Shown here: in pieces, positions 25,345 through 34,757 of the stretch
Numbering within the stretch: position 1 is the stretch's first letter
Layout of the letters: each line of letters starts with the position of its first letter
Source: Sphingopyxis sp. Root154
GTDB taxonomy: Bacteria > Pseudomonadota > Alphaproteobacteria > Sphingomonadales > Sphingomonadaceae
DNA length: 64,000 nucleotides
Assembly: GCF_001427105.1 (NCBI RefSeq)
Contig: NZ_LMGI01000001.1
Coordinates: 806,001-870,000 of the forward strand
Direction of reading: 5' to 3'
Notes under the pieces: model-generated
Databases searched by the model: none
What the model saw: the letters and a program-made list of their open reading frames with translations, nothing else
What the model was told of the DNA's origin: nothing
Made by a program: the position numbers and the translations under genes

Positions 25345-27720
25345 TCAGAAGGTGATCCCGACGCGGACATAATATTGACCGCCGTCGGTGTCATAGGGGG
25401 CATTGCGCGAATAGATCAGCCCGCGCACCGCCTGGTTGGTCGCCTCGTCGGGATAGGTGTCGAAGATATTCTCGGCCCCCGCGCGGATCGACAGATGATC
25501 GTTCAGCTGGAGGCTGGCCGACAGGTCGAACATCACCATCGATCCGAAGCGCTGGAAGACTTCGCCCGTCGAATTGCCGCTGACGTCGGTCCACGCGCCA
25601 TAATAGCGCGCGCGGCCCTGCAATCCAAAGCGGCCGATCGTATAGCCGAGCGAGGCGGTGCCATTATGCTTGGGCAAGCGATCTTCGAACAGGATCCGCT
25701 GCGTTTCGTTCCCGATCGACGCGCTCGTGCCGCTCGTCACCCGCGTCTGGTTATAGTTGTAGGCAAGGCTGATGTCGGCCTTGCCCCGCCCGACGTCGCG
25801 CGCATAGGCGAGCACGACGTCGATCCCGCGCGTGCGCGTGTCGAAGTCGTTGGTGAAATAGGTGACCGCGGTGAAGCGCTGCGGATTGGGCAGGTTGGCC
25901 GGCACCGCGAAGGTCGCCGACTGGCCGAACCGGTCGCGCAGCTTGATCTGATAGACGTCGATGCTGCCCGTCAGCCCGAAACCCGACTGAAAGGTCAGGC
26001 CCGCGGTCAGCGTACGCGATTTTTCGGGGGTCAGCGGCTTGGCGCCGAGGGCGACCGCGATCGGATCGCTCGGCGACAGCCGGCCGGTGTTAAAGATCTG
26101 CAGCGTTCGCGTGTCGAGTCCCTGGCTGGTGGTGAGCGCGTTGAGCTGTGCCGGGGTCGGCGCGCGGAAACCCGTCGACCAGGTCGCGCGCAGCGCCACG
26201 CCGCTCACGGGTTCGAGGCGGGCCGACAGCTTGTAGTTGAAGGTGTCGCCAAAGGCCGAGAAATCCTCGTAACGCCCCGCCGCACCAAGCGTCAGCATCT
26301 CGACCGGCTTGACCTCGACATCGAGATAGCCAGCATAGCTCGTCTGCGACCATTCGCCCGCGCTCAACGGGCTGAAGCCCGGGAAACCGTTGCTGTTCGG
26401 CGCCAGTCCCGTCGCCGCGCCGGCGCCGATCGCAAAGGAAGCCGGATCGCCGGGCCGGATGGCATAGGTTTCCTTCCGCCGTTCGGCACCGAACGCGATA
26501 TTCGCGGGCTCGACCAGCCCGAGCGGCAGGCGATACACGAAGTCGGCGTTCAGGTTGAACTCGCGTTGTAACAATCGCCCAAGGTAAAAGCTGGTCGGGC
26601 TGGCCGGACCGAGCGAGGCGTTGAGCGATTCTCCCATATTGTAGTTGATGCGGCTGCGTCCCAGCGCCGCGCTGAGATCATAGGTGAAGGCATCGCCGGC
26701 CTCGCCGCGGAGGCCACCCGCGGTCTGGAAATCATCGTATTTGGTGCCGAAGCGCGGGGTGAAGCCGGCGGGATAGAGGCTCCGGAAGCTGAAGCCCGGA
26801 AACGCCGTACTAGGGTTATAGACGTTCGCGGTGCCGGCGGGATTGCGCCAGTTGAAGTCGGTGACCCCCTCCCCGCTCCCGACAGTGCCAAAGGCATAGA
26901 TGGTCGCGCCATCGACAATCTCGTAATCGGCGTTCACCGCGCCGCGTACCGAGCGCAGGTCGGGCTGGCCCCAGCGTTGCACCGGGTTCGGCACGTCGAG
27001 ATTCGGGTTCGCCGCCTGGAACGCCTCGGCATCGGGGCGCTGCCGCGTGCGCGAGGTCGCATCGGACTTCGTAAATTCGCCGGTGAAGACCAGCACGCCG
27101 CGGTCGCCGAGCGCGACGCCGCCCTGCCCGCCCGTCTGATAGCTTTGGCCGTCGCCTTCATAATAGCTCGAATATTGGCCGAAGGCGGTCATGCCGGGCT
27201 GATCGTCGAGAATGATGTTGATCACGCCCGCGATCGCGTCCGAACCATATTGCGCCGATGCGCCGTCGCGCAGCACCTCGATCCGCTTGATCGCAAGGTT
27301 CGGGATGGTGGCAAGGTCGGCCGCCTGCGCGCCGCGCGTGCCGAGCAGCGCCGAACGGTGATAACGCTTGCCGTTGACGAGGACGAGCGTCTGGTCGGGC
27401 GACAGGCCGCGCAAAGTCGCGGGGCGGACGAACGCTTGACCATCGGCGGCCGGCAGGCGCTGGACGTTGAACGACGGCAGGAGTTGCCCGAGCGTATCCG
27501 ACAGGTCGTTCGACACGCTGCTGTCGATCGCCCTGCCCGACAGAACGTCGATCGGGGCCAGCGTGTCGAACTGGGTCCGCCGCGCATCGCGCGTGCCGGT
27601 GACGATGATCGTCTCGCCCTCGGCGCTTTCGGTTCCGGCCGTCGCCATCTCTCCGGCCGAGGCCGTCGCGGGCGCAACAAATTGCAGCGCGACAAGCGCG
27701 CAGGCGGTGAGGCTTTTCAT
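25345..27720 (-). CDS. TonB-dependent receptor (fifth; partner of the PLP enzyme)
   Basis: A 791-residue outer-membrane receptor. The signal peptide ends PATASA (about 22). TIIVTGTRDARRTQFDTLAPIDVLSG begins the plug, with TLRGLSPDQTLVLVNGKRYHRSAL and VLRDGASAQYGSDAIAGVINI, wording typical of the sphingomonad receptors that resemble the BtuB/iron-complex type. The last strand is YYVRVGITF with terminal Phe. It forms a two-gene unit with the exported PLP enzyme and is divergent from a LysR gene across 210 bp, which probably controls it. Confidence 0.92.
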   Translation of the reverse strand: MKSLTACALVALQFVAPATASAGEMATAGTESAEGETIIVTGTRDARRTQFDTLAPIDVLSGRAIDSSVSNDLSDTLGQLLPSFNVQRLPAADGQAFVRPATLRGLSPDQTLVLVNGKRYHRSALLGTRGAQAADLATIPNLAIKRIEVLRDGASAQYGSDAIAGVINIILDDQPGMTAFGQYSSYYEGDGQSYQTGGQGGVALGDRGVLVFTGEFTKSDATSRTRQRPDAEAFQAANPNLDVPNPVQRWGQPDLRSVRGAVNADYEIVDGATIYAFGTVGSGEGVTDFNWRNPAGTANVYNPSTAFPGFSFRSLYPAGFTPRFGTKYDDFQTAGGLRGEAGDAFTYDLSAALGRSRINYNMGESLNASLGPASPTSFYLGRLLQREFNLNADFVYRLPLGLVEPANIAFGAERRKETYAIRPGDPASFAIGAGAATGLAPNSNGFPGFSPLSAGEWSQTSYAGYLDVEVKPVEMLTLGAAGRYEDFSAFGDTFNYKLSARLEPVSGVALRATWSTGFRAPTPAQLNALTTSQGLDTRTLQIFNTGRLSPSDPIAVALGAKPLTPEKSRTLTAGLTFQSGFGLTGSIDVYQIKLRDRFGQSATFAVPANLPNPQRFTAVTYFTNDFDTRTRGIDVVLAYARDVGRGKADISLAYNYNQTRVTSGTSASIGNETQRILFEDRLPKHNGTASLGYTIGRFGLQGRARYYGAWTDVSGNSTGEVFQRFGSMVMFDLSASLQLNDHLSIRAGAENIFDTYPDEATNQAVRGLIYSRNAPYDTDGGQYYVRVGITF

Positions 27721-27930
27721 GGATGCTCCTTGGATCTCGACGGGGGAGAGTTATGTTTTGATTGCCGTCGCGCCCTAGAAATTCATTGTGACAAACCGGT
27801 GTCGCTCGATACCGATCGGGGACGATGGCCGTAACGAACGGGAGCGCTTCTGCGGGCGGCGCTTCACTTCCGCATCATTAGCGATTAGGCCCATTATCCG
27901 TCACACGCCGATTTCGCAGAGGAGGACGTC

Positions 27931-28842
27931 TTGCGGCAGCTCGCCAGATTCGATCTCAACCTGCTGCGGATATTCGACGCGATCTTCGTCAAGGGCGGCG
28001 TGTCGGCGGCGGCGCGCCACCTGAACCTGTCGCAGCCGGCGATCAGCCACGCCCTGACGCGTTTGCGAACGCAGTTCGACGATCCGCTGTTCGTACGGCA
28101 GGGCAACGGGCTGGTGCCGACCCCGGCGGCGCGCGCGATCGCCGGGCCGGTGCGCGAGGCATTGCGCGGGCTCGACGCGGCGCTCGACGCCGCGGCATCG
28201 TTCGATCCCGCCGAGGCGACGCGCGAATTCCGCATCGGCGTGCGCCTCTCGGGCGAGATGCCGCGCTTCTCCTCGCTCGTTGCGCGCGTCCGACGCGAAG
28301 CCCCGCATGTCGCGCTCGCCAGCGTGACCTTCCGCCGCCGCGACCTTGTGATGATGCTCGCGAGCGGCGACCTCGACCTCGCGCTCGATGTCGCGCTGCC
28401 CGCCGACGACCGGCTCCAGCGCAATTATCTGGGGACCGAGCCGATCGTCGTTGTCGCGCGCAAGGGGCATCCACGCGTCCATGGCGCGATCGACCTCGAT
28501 ACCTATCTCGCGCTCGAGCATATTATCGCGACCTCGCGGCCCTATGGCCCCGGGATCGAGGACATCGCGCTCGGCCGCATGGGCCTCGCGCGGCGCGTCG
28601 CGGTCCGCTGTCAGCATGCGATCACCGCGTGGCAGATCGTCGCCACATCCGACATGCTGTTTTCGCTGCCGCGATCGCATGCCGAGGTTCTGGGCGCGAT
28701 GTGGCCGATGCAGCTCGTGGACCTGCCGCTGCCGGTCGAACAAGGCGGAAGCTATCTGTACTGGCATCAGGCCGCGCAGGCCGATCCGGGGCTTGGCTGG
28801 CTGCGCACGATCATCGCCGACGAGCTGGCGCAGACCGCATAG
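27931..28842 (+). CDS. LysR-family transcriptional regulator
   Basis: A 303-residue LysR-type regulator. The helix-turn-helix is FDLNLLRIFDAIFVKGGVSAAARHLNLSQPAISHALTRLRTQFDDPLFVR (residues ~7-55, quoted here only as a landmark by its ends FDLNLL and DPLFVR), followed by the effector-binding domain with GVRLSGEM and the DLALDVALPADDRLQ segment. The start is TTG at 27931 behind a strong GGAGGA. It is divergent from the TonB receptor at 27720 and upstream of the acyl-CoA dehydrogenase at 28938. It resembles the NodD/PcpR-like branch with a FDLNLL start. It may regulate either neighbour. Confidence 0.9.
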   Translation: MRQLARFDLNLLRIFDAIFVKGGVSAAARHLNLSQPAISHALTRLRTQFDDPLFVRQGNGLVPTPAARAIAGPVREALRGLDAALDAAASFDPAEATREFRIGVRLSGEMPRFSSLVARVRREAPHVALASVTFRRRDLVMMLASGDLDLALDVALPADDRLQRNYLGTEPIVVVARKGHPRVHGAIDLDTYLALEHIIATSRPYGPGIEDIALGRMGLARRVAVRCQHAITAWQIVATSDMLFSLPRSHAEVLGAMWPMQLVDLPLPVEQGGSYLYWHQAAQADPGLGWLRTIIADELAQTA

Positions 28843-28855
28843 TCATTCTTATTGT

Positions 28856-28870
28856 GAATATCACATATTC
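28856..28870. promoter_or_regulatory. 15-bp palindrome upstream of the acyl-CoA dehydrogenase gene
   Basis: GAATAT-CAC-ATATTC is a perfect inverted repeat in the only AT-rich stretch between the LysR stop and the acyl-CoA dehydrogenase start. It is a candidate operator, but no second copy was found in the window. Confidence 0.4.
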
Positions 28871-28937
28871 GCTCCTATCATTTTCCTTGATGACATGGCG
28901 TGGCTAAGCTGCGGGCGAAACCCAGCGGAGGATTGCC

Positions 28938-30182
28938 ATGACCGAGATCGAACTCGAAGCCGAACTCAACGACCTCAGGATGTCGAAGGAGGCGCAGCCG
29001 CTGTTCGACGCGGTCAAACGCCACATCGCCGAGAATGTCGATCCGATCACCGAGGAATTTTTCCGGCTCGGCGAAGGCCGCGCCGATCGCTGGAGCTGGG
29101 CGCCGGGCCAGCTTGAACTGCTCGAAGGTGCGAAGGACAAGGCGAAGGCCGCGGGTCTGTGGAATTTCTTCCTGCCGCATGGCGACACCGGGACACCGCT
29201 CAGCAATCTCGACTATGCCTATATCGCCGCCGAGCTCGGCAAGTCGCCGCTCGCATCGGAATCGCTGAACTGCTCGGCGCCCGACACAGGCAATATGGAA
29301 GTGCTCGAAATGGTTGGCACGCCCGAACAGAAGGAGCGCTGGCTTAAACCCCTTTTGAACGGCGAAATCCGCTCGGCCTATGTGATGACCGAGCCCGGCG
29401 TCGCCTCGTCGGATGCCAGCAACCTCGAAACGCGCGCGCGCCTCGAAGGCGACGAATGGGTCATCAACGGCGAGAAATATTTCATCAGCGGCGCCGGCGA
29501 TCCGCGCTGCAAGATACTGATCTGCATGGTGAACACGAACCCCGAAGCCGCGCGAAAGGCCCAGCATTCGCAGATCCTCGTGCCCATGGACACGCCCGGC
29601 GTACAGGTGCTCGGCCCGATGCACGTCTTCGGCGCCGACCATGCGCCGCAGGGGCATATGCACATGCGCTTCGACAATGTCCGCGTGCCCAAGGACAATA
29701 TCCTGCTCGGCGAGGGTCGCGGGTTCGAGATTTCGCAGATGCGCCTCGGGCCGGGGCGTATCCATCACTGCATGCGCACGATCGGCAAGGCCGAACGCGC
29801 GCTCGACCTGATGGTCAAGCGTGGCAATTCACGCACCGCCTTTGGCCGCCAGATCTCGCAGCTCGGCAAGAATCTGGAAGTGATCGCGCGCGCGCGGATC
29901 GAGATCGAGGCGATGCGCCTGATCGTGCTCAAGGCGGCAAAGGCGATGGACCTGCTCGGCAATCGCGAGGCGCGGGTCTGGGTGAGCATGGCGAAGGCGA
30001 TGGTCCCCGAACGCACCTGCCAGATCATCGATCAGGCGATCCAGATCCACGGCGCGACCGGTATCTCGCAATGGACCCCGCTCGCCGATCTCTATGCCGA
30101 CGTGCGCCACCTGCGCTTCGCCGACGGTCCCGACGAGGTTCATTATATGGTGGTCGGCCGCGACGAACTCGGGCGGCACTGA
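28938..30182 (+). CDS. Acyl-CoA dehydrogenase
   Basis: A 414-residue FAD enzyme for alpha,beta-dehydrogenation of an acyl-CoA, resembling the ACAD10/ACAD11-type branch. It has the N-terminal helical domain (GLWNFFLP, LAYI-like DYAYIAAELGKSPLASE), the FAD/substrate signature AYVMTEPGVASSDASN, the second signature GRQISQLGKNLEVIARARIEIE and the C-terminal QIHGATGISQWTPLADLYADVRHLRFADGPDEVH. The catalytic base is probably the Glu in GPDEVH. AGCGGAGG precedes the ATG. It lies 95 bp behind the LysR gene, with a palindrome between. The tail converges on the polysaccharide polymerase gene with a 7-bp gap, which marks the border of the exopolysaccharide locus. Confidence 0.93.
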   Translation: MTEIELEAELNDLRMSKEAQPLFDAVKRHIAENVDPITEEFFRLGEGRADRWSWAPGQLELLEGAKDKAKAAGLWNFFLPHGDTGTPLSNLDYAYIAAELGKSPLASESLNCSAPDTGNMEVLEMVGTPEQKERWLKPLLNGEIRSAYVMTEPGVASSDASNLETRARLEGDEWVINGEKYFISGAGDPRCKILICMVNTNPEAARKAQHSQILVPMDTPGVQVLGPMHVFGADHAPQGHMHMRFDNVRVPKDNILLGEGRGFEISQMRLGPGRIHHCMRTIGKAERALDLMVKRGNSRTAFGRQISQLGKNLEVIARARIEIEAMRLIVLKAAKAMDLLGNREARVWVSMAKAMVPERTCQIIDQAIQIHGATGISQWTPLADLYADVRHLRFADGPDEVHYMVVGRDELGRH

Positions 30183-30189
30183 AAAACCC

Positions 30190-31551
30190 TTACGACGACG
30201 GCCGCATTCTAGCGCCCGGGATTTGGCGCCGTAACCGCTTCTGCGGGTGCGGCGCCGCACGGGCGGCGTAAACGGTGTAGCCGCAGAGCAGCCCATAGAG
30301 CGCCAGCCCCTCGACCTGCCAGAACGGCATCGTCGCCATGTTGAGCAGGAAGAAGGCGAAATGCGCCGCGAGCAGCTTGAAGCGCTCGCCGTGCGCCGAA
30401 GCCGCCGCAGCGAACATCACGGTCCACAGCACAATCATCGCGGCGATTCCGAACCAGCCGAGCTCGTAGAGCGTCGCGACCAGCGTGTTGTGCGGATACA
30501 CCTTGAACACGCCCTCCCAGCTCTCCGGCCCCAGCCCGAACAGGTGCTGGACAGGCGTGCCCTCTGCCCACGCATAGATGTAGCTGCTCCAGATTAACGG
30601 GCGCGCGGACATCACCTGCCGTTCGAGCAGGTCGAAGTCGCGCGGCGGCTTGATCAGCCCGGCGGGATCCGAGAGGAAGGCGGCTAGGTCGGTGAAACTC
30701 TCGCTGTAGGACAGGGCGGCGAACGAGACGAGCAGCACGCCCGCCACCACCGCAGTCACCGCCATCGGCACGCGCTGGTCGCGCCTCACGCTCAGCGTCA
30801 ACCCGCTCAGGAAGACCGCCAGCGCTAGCGGCGCGGCGGCGAGGATCGTCGTGCGATAGCCGGCGAGCAGGATACCGAGAAAGGTCGCGGCCAAGAAGGC
30901 GACACGGACGCCGCGCGGCGCCGATTTGGCGAAACAGCCGACGAGGAACCCAGTCATCATCGCGACCGAAAAGGCGGCCTCGTGATTATAGCCCCCGATC
31001 CACACCAGCCCGTCGCCATCCTCCGACCCCTTGGGCAGGTTCAGCGCCAGCGACAGCGCCTGAAAGACGAGCAGCGGCAGAAAGGAGACCATCGCCCAGC
31101 TCAGGAACCGCGCGTCGGGATCGCTGCGCAGCGCCTGAAACACCGCGATCATGATGACGATCATATAGGCATATTTGACCGCCACGTTGATCCCGCCCGC
31201 TGCATCGCCATTGAGTGCGGCGCTGAGCAGCGCGAGCCCGACCAGCGCATAGACGGGCAGCAGCCATTTGAGCGCCAGATTGGCGGGCCGCACCACAAAG
31301 AGCAGCCCGAATGCGGTGATCCCGATCGAGAGCAGGGCGTTGCCCGAAAGCCCGCCCGCGAGCGGCTGGAACATGTAGAGATGATAAGCGCCCGCCGTGT
31401 AGCGCATCCATAGCGCCACAACCACGAACGCGCCCGCGACGCTGCCCGCCCGCCGCGCCGCGATGACCAGCGCAACGAGCAGCAATGCCGTCACCGGCAG
31501 CAAGATGCCGAGCCCGAACGCCGGGCCATAAGGTAGCGCCTGCGCGGTCAC
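30190..31551 (-). CDS. Wzy-type O-antigen/exopolysaccharide polymerase
   Basis: A 453-residue inner-membrane protein with roughly 11-12 hydrophobic helices and a large periplasmic loop near residues 290-345 (LLERQVMSARPLIWSSYIYAW, GLGPESWEGVFKVYPHNTLV), the layout of the O-antigen ligase/polymerase (Wzy_C) family. It would join repeat units at the periplasmic face. The start is GTG at 31551, 12 bases after the stop of the tyrosine kinase gene. It ends the minus-strand run galU - kinase - polymerase. Ligase rather than polymerase function is possible, but the Wzc and Wzx neighbours favour a polymerase. Confidence 0.85.
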   Translation of the reverse strand: MTAQALPYGPAFGLGILLPVTALLLVALVIAARRAGSVAGAFVVVALWMRYTAGAYHLYMFQPLAGGLSGNALLSIGITAFGLLFVVRPANLALKWLLPVYALVGLALLSAALNGDAAGGINVAVKYAYMIVIMIAVFQALRSDPDARFLSWAMVSFLPLLVFQALSLALNLPKGSEDGDGLVWIGGYNHEAAFSVAMMTGFLVGCFAKSAPRGVRVAFLAATFLGILLAGYRTTILAAAPLALAVFLSGLTLSVRRDQRVPMAVTAVVAGVLLVSFAALSYSESFTDLAAFLSDPAGLIKPPRDFDLLERQVMSARPLIWSSYIYAWAEGTPVQHLFGLGPESWEGVFKVYPHNTLVATLYELGWFGIAAMIVLWTVMFAAAASAHGERFKLLAAHFAFFLLNMATMPFWQVEGLALYGLLCGYTVYAARAAPHPQKRLRRQIPGARMRPSS

Positions 31552-31563
31552 GGCGCCGCCGGA

Positions 31564-33741
31564 TCAATCGGCATAATAGGGACGGTACGCCTTCAGGAAG
31601 GTGCCGCCATCTTCATAACCGGCCCGCTCCTGCTCGCGTACGTCGACCAGCGTCAGCACCGCGCCCAGCATCTCGGCGTGGACATCGTACAGCCGCCGCA
31701 GCGCCACCGACGCCGCCTTGGTCGGCGTCTTGCGCCAGCGCACGAGGAACACCACGCCGTCGGCCATGCTCGCGATCACGCGCGCCTCGTCGACCGGCAA
31801 CACCGGCGGCGTGTCGAGGATCACGAGGTCGTAGCGCTCGCGCACCTGCTCGATCAGCTCGGCCAGCCGCGGACTCTCGGTCAGCCCGACGCCCTTGGAA
31901 TCGGTCCGCTGCGGCAGCAGGAAGGCACCCGACATGCTGTCCTTGACGATCGCCTGCTCCAGCGTCGCCTGCCCCGCCAGCACCTCGTCCAGCCCCAACG
32001 TCACGCCTTCGGCGAACTGCCGGCTGGAAGCGCGGCGACGTGCATCGGCGTCGATCAGCAGCACCTTGCCGCCCGCCGCGGCTACCGCGCGGGCCAGCCC
32101 CATCGCGGTCGTGGTCTTGCCCTCGCCCGGCACCGCCGAGGTAATCGCGACGACGCGGATCGGGTTCGCCGCCTCGGCGAACTGGATCGAGGTGCGAAGC
32201 GTGCGGAAAGCCTCCGCATAGGTCGATTGCGGTCGCTTGAGCAGCAATTCCGCCGGAGGCGCCGGCGGGCCCAGCTTGCGATAGCCGGGCAACGTGTTGG
32301 CGTCGGGGATCGCGGCGAGCGTCGACAGCCCCAACGCATCCTCGATCGCATCGCTCGTTTCGAGCCCGCGTTCGAGCAGCTGGAGCAGGACGACGAGCAG
32401 CACTCCGATGCCCAGCCCGCCGACGACGGCCATCGCCGCATAGATCAGCATATTGGGCGAGCTCGGGGCGCCGGGAACGCGTGCGCGGCTGACGATATAG
32501 GCATCGCTGCGCTCGAGCCCCGATTGCGCGACCGTCTGGCGATAGCGATCGAGGAACGCCTGATAGAGCGTCCGCGCCGATTCGGCGTTGCGCTCCAGTT
32601 CATTCAGCCGCACCGACGCCGCATTGTCGCTGGCGAGCTTGCCCTCGGACTGCGCCACCGAACCCGCGAGCGAACCCGCGCGCTGGTTGGCAATGCTCGC
32701 TTGGATCGAGACATTGGCGACGATGCGCTGCACCTCGGCCGCGATCTGCTGATCGGCGACGCGGAGCTGGCTCTGCGCGCGGACAAGATCGGGATGGCGC
32801 GGACCATAACGTTTTTCGAGCGCCCCGACCTCGCGCGCCACCTCGGCGCGCTGGGCGCGCAACTGGCTGACCACGGGTGAATCGAGCGAATCGCCAAGCT
32901 CCTCGCCGGTCCGCCCGCCGCTCAGCTGCGCGCGTGCCGCCGAAAGGCGCGCCTGCGCCGCGGCGTTTTCGGCCTTCGCCTGAGCGAGCTGGGTCGAAAG
33001 CCCCGACAGCTCCTGCTGCGTCACACTGCTCGCTTCGGAGACCGCGAAAAGACTGTGCGCGGCGCGATAGTCGGCGACTTCGCGTTCGGCGCCGACTACC
33101 TGCGCGCGAAGGTCCTGGAGACGTTCTTCGAGAAACCCGCGCGCGCGATGCGTTGCCTCGGTCTTCGAGCCGACCTGCCCCGATACATAATCGTCGACCA
33201 GCGCATTGGCGATCTGCGCCGATTGCACCGGCGTGCCGCCCTCGAACGAGACGCTGATTGCATAGGAAAGCCCGTCGCGCTTCACCGTCAGCCCGTTCAG
33301 CACCGTACCGATCGCACGCTGGCGCCCGATCAGATCGGGCTGCGCCGTCGGCTGCCCATCTCCCGCCGCGCTGTTGAACGCCGGATCGCGGACGAGCCGG
33401 AGCCGGTCGACGACCCGCCCGATGAGTTCGGGCGAGCGAAGTACCTGCACCTCGGTATCGACCGCCGCCGAATCGGGATCGGTGGTCGGGATCACCGAAT
33501 CGACCTTGATCACCTGCTCTGCCGAACGCTCGAGCGCGACTTGCGCGGTGGCGAGGTAGCGCGGTTCGGCGACGAGATAGGCGGCCGCGGCGATCACGAT
33601 CGCCGCGGCCATCGCCGCACATAATATCATCCACCGCCGGCGCAGCACCGCGCCTACCCGGCGCAGGTCGATCAGCGCGCCCCGATCTACCTGCGTGTCC
33701 GCTTCCCGGCCGCGCGGCATGTGCCGTGTGACTGCGTCCAT
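31564..33741 (-). CDS. Wzc-type polysaccharide co-polymerase and tyrosine autokinase
   Basis: A 725-residue inner-membrane protein controlling chain length and export. A Wzz domain begins after a basic N-terminus with TM1 at about 36-58. The periplasmic part has long coiled-coil segments (about 200-420) and ends with TM2 near 430-450. The cytoplasmic BY-kinase domain (about 500-725) has Walker A SAVPGEGKTT (535-544), Walker A' VLLIDADARRR (560-570), Walker B LVILDTPPVLP, and a C-terminal tyrosine cluster (Tyr709, 719, 722, 723) for autophosphorylation. The Walker A' reads IDADARRRAS instead of the usual IDADLRRP. One base separates its ATG from the galU stop. Confidence 0.92.
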   Translation of the reverse strand: MDAVTRHMPRGREADTQVDRGALIDLRRVGAVLRRRWMILCAAMAAAIVIAAAAYLVAEPRYLATAQVALERSAEQVIKVDSVIPTTDPDSAAVDTEVQVLRSPELIGRVVDRLRLVRDPAFNSAAGDGQPTAQPDLIGRQRAIGTVLNGLTVKRDGLSYAISVSFEGGTPVQSAQIANALVDDYVSGQVGSKTEATHRARGFLEERLQDLRAQVVGAEREVADYRAAHSLFAVSEASSVTQQELSGLSTQLAQAKAENAAAQARLSAARAQLSGGRTGEELGDSLDSPVVSQLRAQRAEVAREVGALEKRYGPRHPDLVRAQSQLRVADQQIAAEVQRIVANVSIQASIANQRAGSLAGSVAQSEGKLASDNAASVRLNELERNAESARTLYQAFLDRYRQTVAQSGLERSDAYIVSRARVPGAPSSPNMLIYAAMAVVGGLGIGVLLVVLLQLLERGLETSDAIEDALGLSTLAAIPDANTLPGYRKLGPPAPPAELLLKRPQSTYAEAFRTLRTSIQFAEAANPIRVVAITSAVPGEGKTTTAMGLARAVAAAGGKVLLIDADARRRASSRQFAEGVTLGLDEVLAGQATLEQAIVKDSMSGAFLLPQRTDSKGVGLTESPRLAELIEQVRERYDLVILDTPPVLPVDEARVIASMADGVVFLVRWRKTPTKAASVALRRLYDVHAEMLGAVLTLVDVREQERAGYEDGGTFLKAYRPYYAD

Positions 33742-33742
33742 A

Positions 33743-34600
33743 TTACGCGGCAGCCAGGAAAGCCCGCACCGCGGGCGCGATGTCGGGACGGGCGAGCGCC
33801 AGCGCGAGCGTCGCGGTCACAAAGCCGCTCTTGTCGCCGCAATCATAGCGTTTTCCCTGGAAGGTGACGCCGTGGAAAGGCTGCTGGCCAATCATCCGCG
33901 CCAGCGCATCGGTGAGCTGGATCTCGCCGCCCGCGCCTTCCTCCTGATTGCTGAGGATGTTCATCACCTCGGGCTGGAGGATGTAGCGGCCGATGACAGC
34001 GAGCCGGGACGGTGCGACGTCCGGAGCCGGCTTTTCGACCAGTCCCCTGACTTCGGTAATCGCGCCGGCGCTCGTGCCCGGCGTGACGATGCCATATTTA
34101 TGCGTGTCCTCCGCCGCGACTTCCTCGGTACAGATCAGATTGCCGCCGACGTCGGCATAGGCCTCGACCATCTGCTTGAGGCAACCGGGTTCGCCGACCA
34201 TCAGATCGTCGGGCAGCAGTACCGCGAAAGGCTCGTCGCCGATAAGGCGGCGGGCGCACCATACGGCATGGCCCAGCCCGAGGGGCTCCTGCTGCCGCAC
34301 GATCGCGATATCGCCCGGGGACGGGCGCGTGCCGTCGAGCGCGGCGAGCGATTTGCCGCGCCGGGCCATCGCCTCCTCAAGCTCGAAAGCGTGGTCGAAA
34401 TGATCCTCGATCAGGCTCTTGCCGCGGCTGGTCACGAAAATGAACTGCTCGATACCCGCCTCGCGGGCCTCGTCGACCGCATATTGGATCAGCGGCCGGT
34501 CGACGACGGGCAGCATCTCCTTGGGCATCGACTTGGTCGCCGGAAGGAACCGGGTTCCAAGGCCGCCGATGGGGAACACGGCCTTGCGTATTTTTCGCAT
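33743..34600 (-). CDS. galU: UTP-glucose-1-phosphate uridylyltransferase
   Basis: A 285-residue cytoplasmic enzyme making UDP-glucose from UTP and glucose 1-phosphate, the precursor for the UDP-glucose dehydrogenase at 37348. The N-terminal nucleotide motif is FPIGGLGTRFLPATKSMPKEMLP, followed by VDRPLIQYAVDEA, FAVLLPDDLM, EKP (LVEKPAPDVAPS), GGEIQLTDAL and YDCGDKSGF, all typical of bacterial GalU. The ATG at 34600 is preceded by AGGGTGAAAAG; upstream in-frame extension lacks family similarity. It heads the run with the tyrosine kinase and polymerase. Confidence 0.96.
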   Translation of the reverse strand: MRKIRKAVFPIGGLGTRFLPATKSMPKEMLPVVDRPLIQYAVDEAREAGIEQFIFVTSRGKSLIEDHFDHAFELEEAMARRGKSLAALDGTRPSPGDIAIVRQQEPLGLGHAVWCARRLIGDEPFAVLLPDDLMVGEPGCLKQMVEAYADVGGNLICTEEVAAEDTHKYGIVTPGTSAGAITEVRGLVEKPAPDVAPSRLAVIGRYILQPEVMNILSNQEEGAGGEIQLTDALARMIGQQPFHGVTFQGKRYDCGDKSGFVTATLALALARPDIAPAVRAFLAAA

Positions 34601-34757
34601 CTTTTCACCCTTTTCTGGTCGCTGGGTTCCCCCCCAATTAACCAGCGTTGGATCGGCAAACACGATCGCCACGTGCTGCCGAGGAGCGACCTGCGCCTTT
34701 ACGCTGCATTGCAGCAAGAGCCCGGCGTCGAAACGTGTCCAAAGTGCGCCAGGCCAT

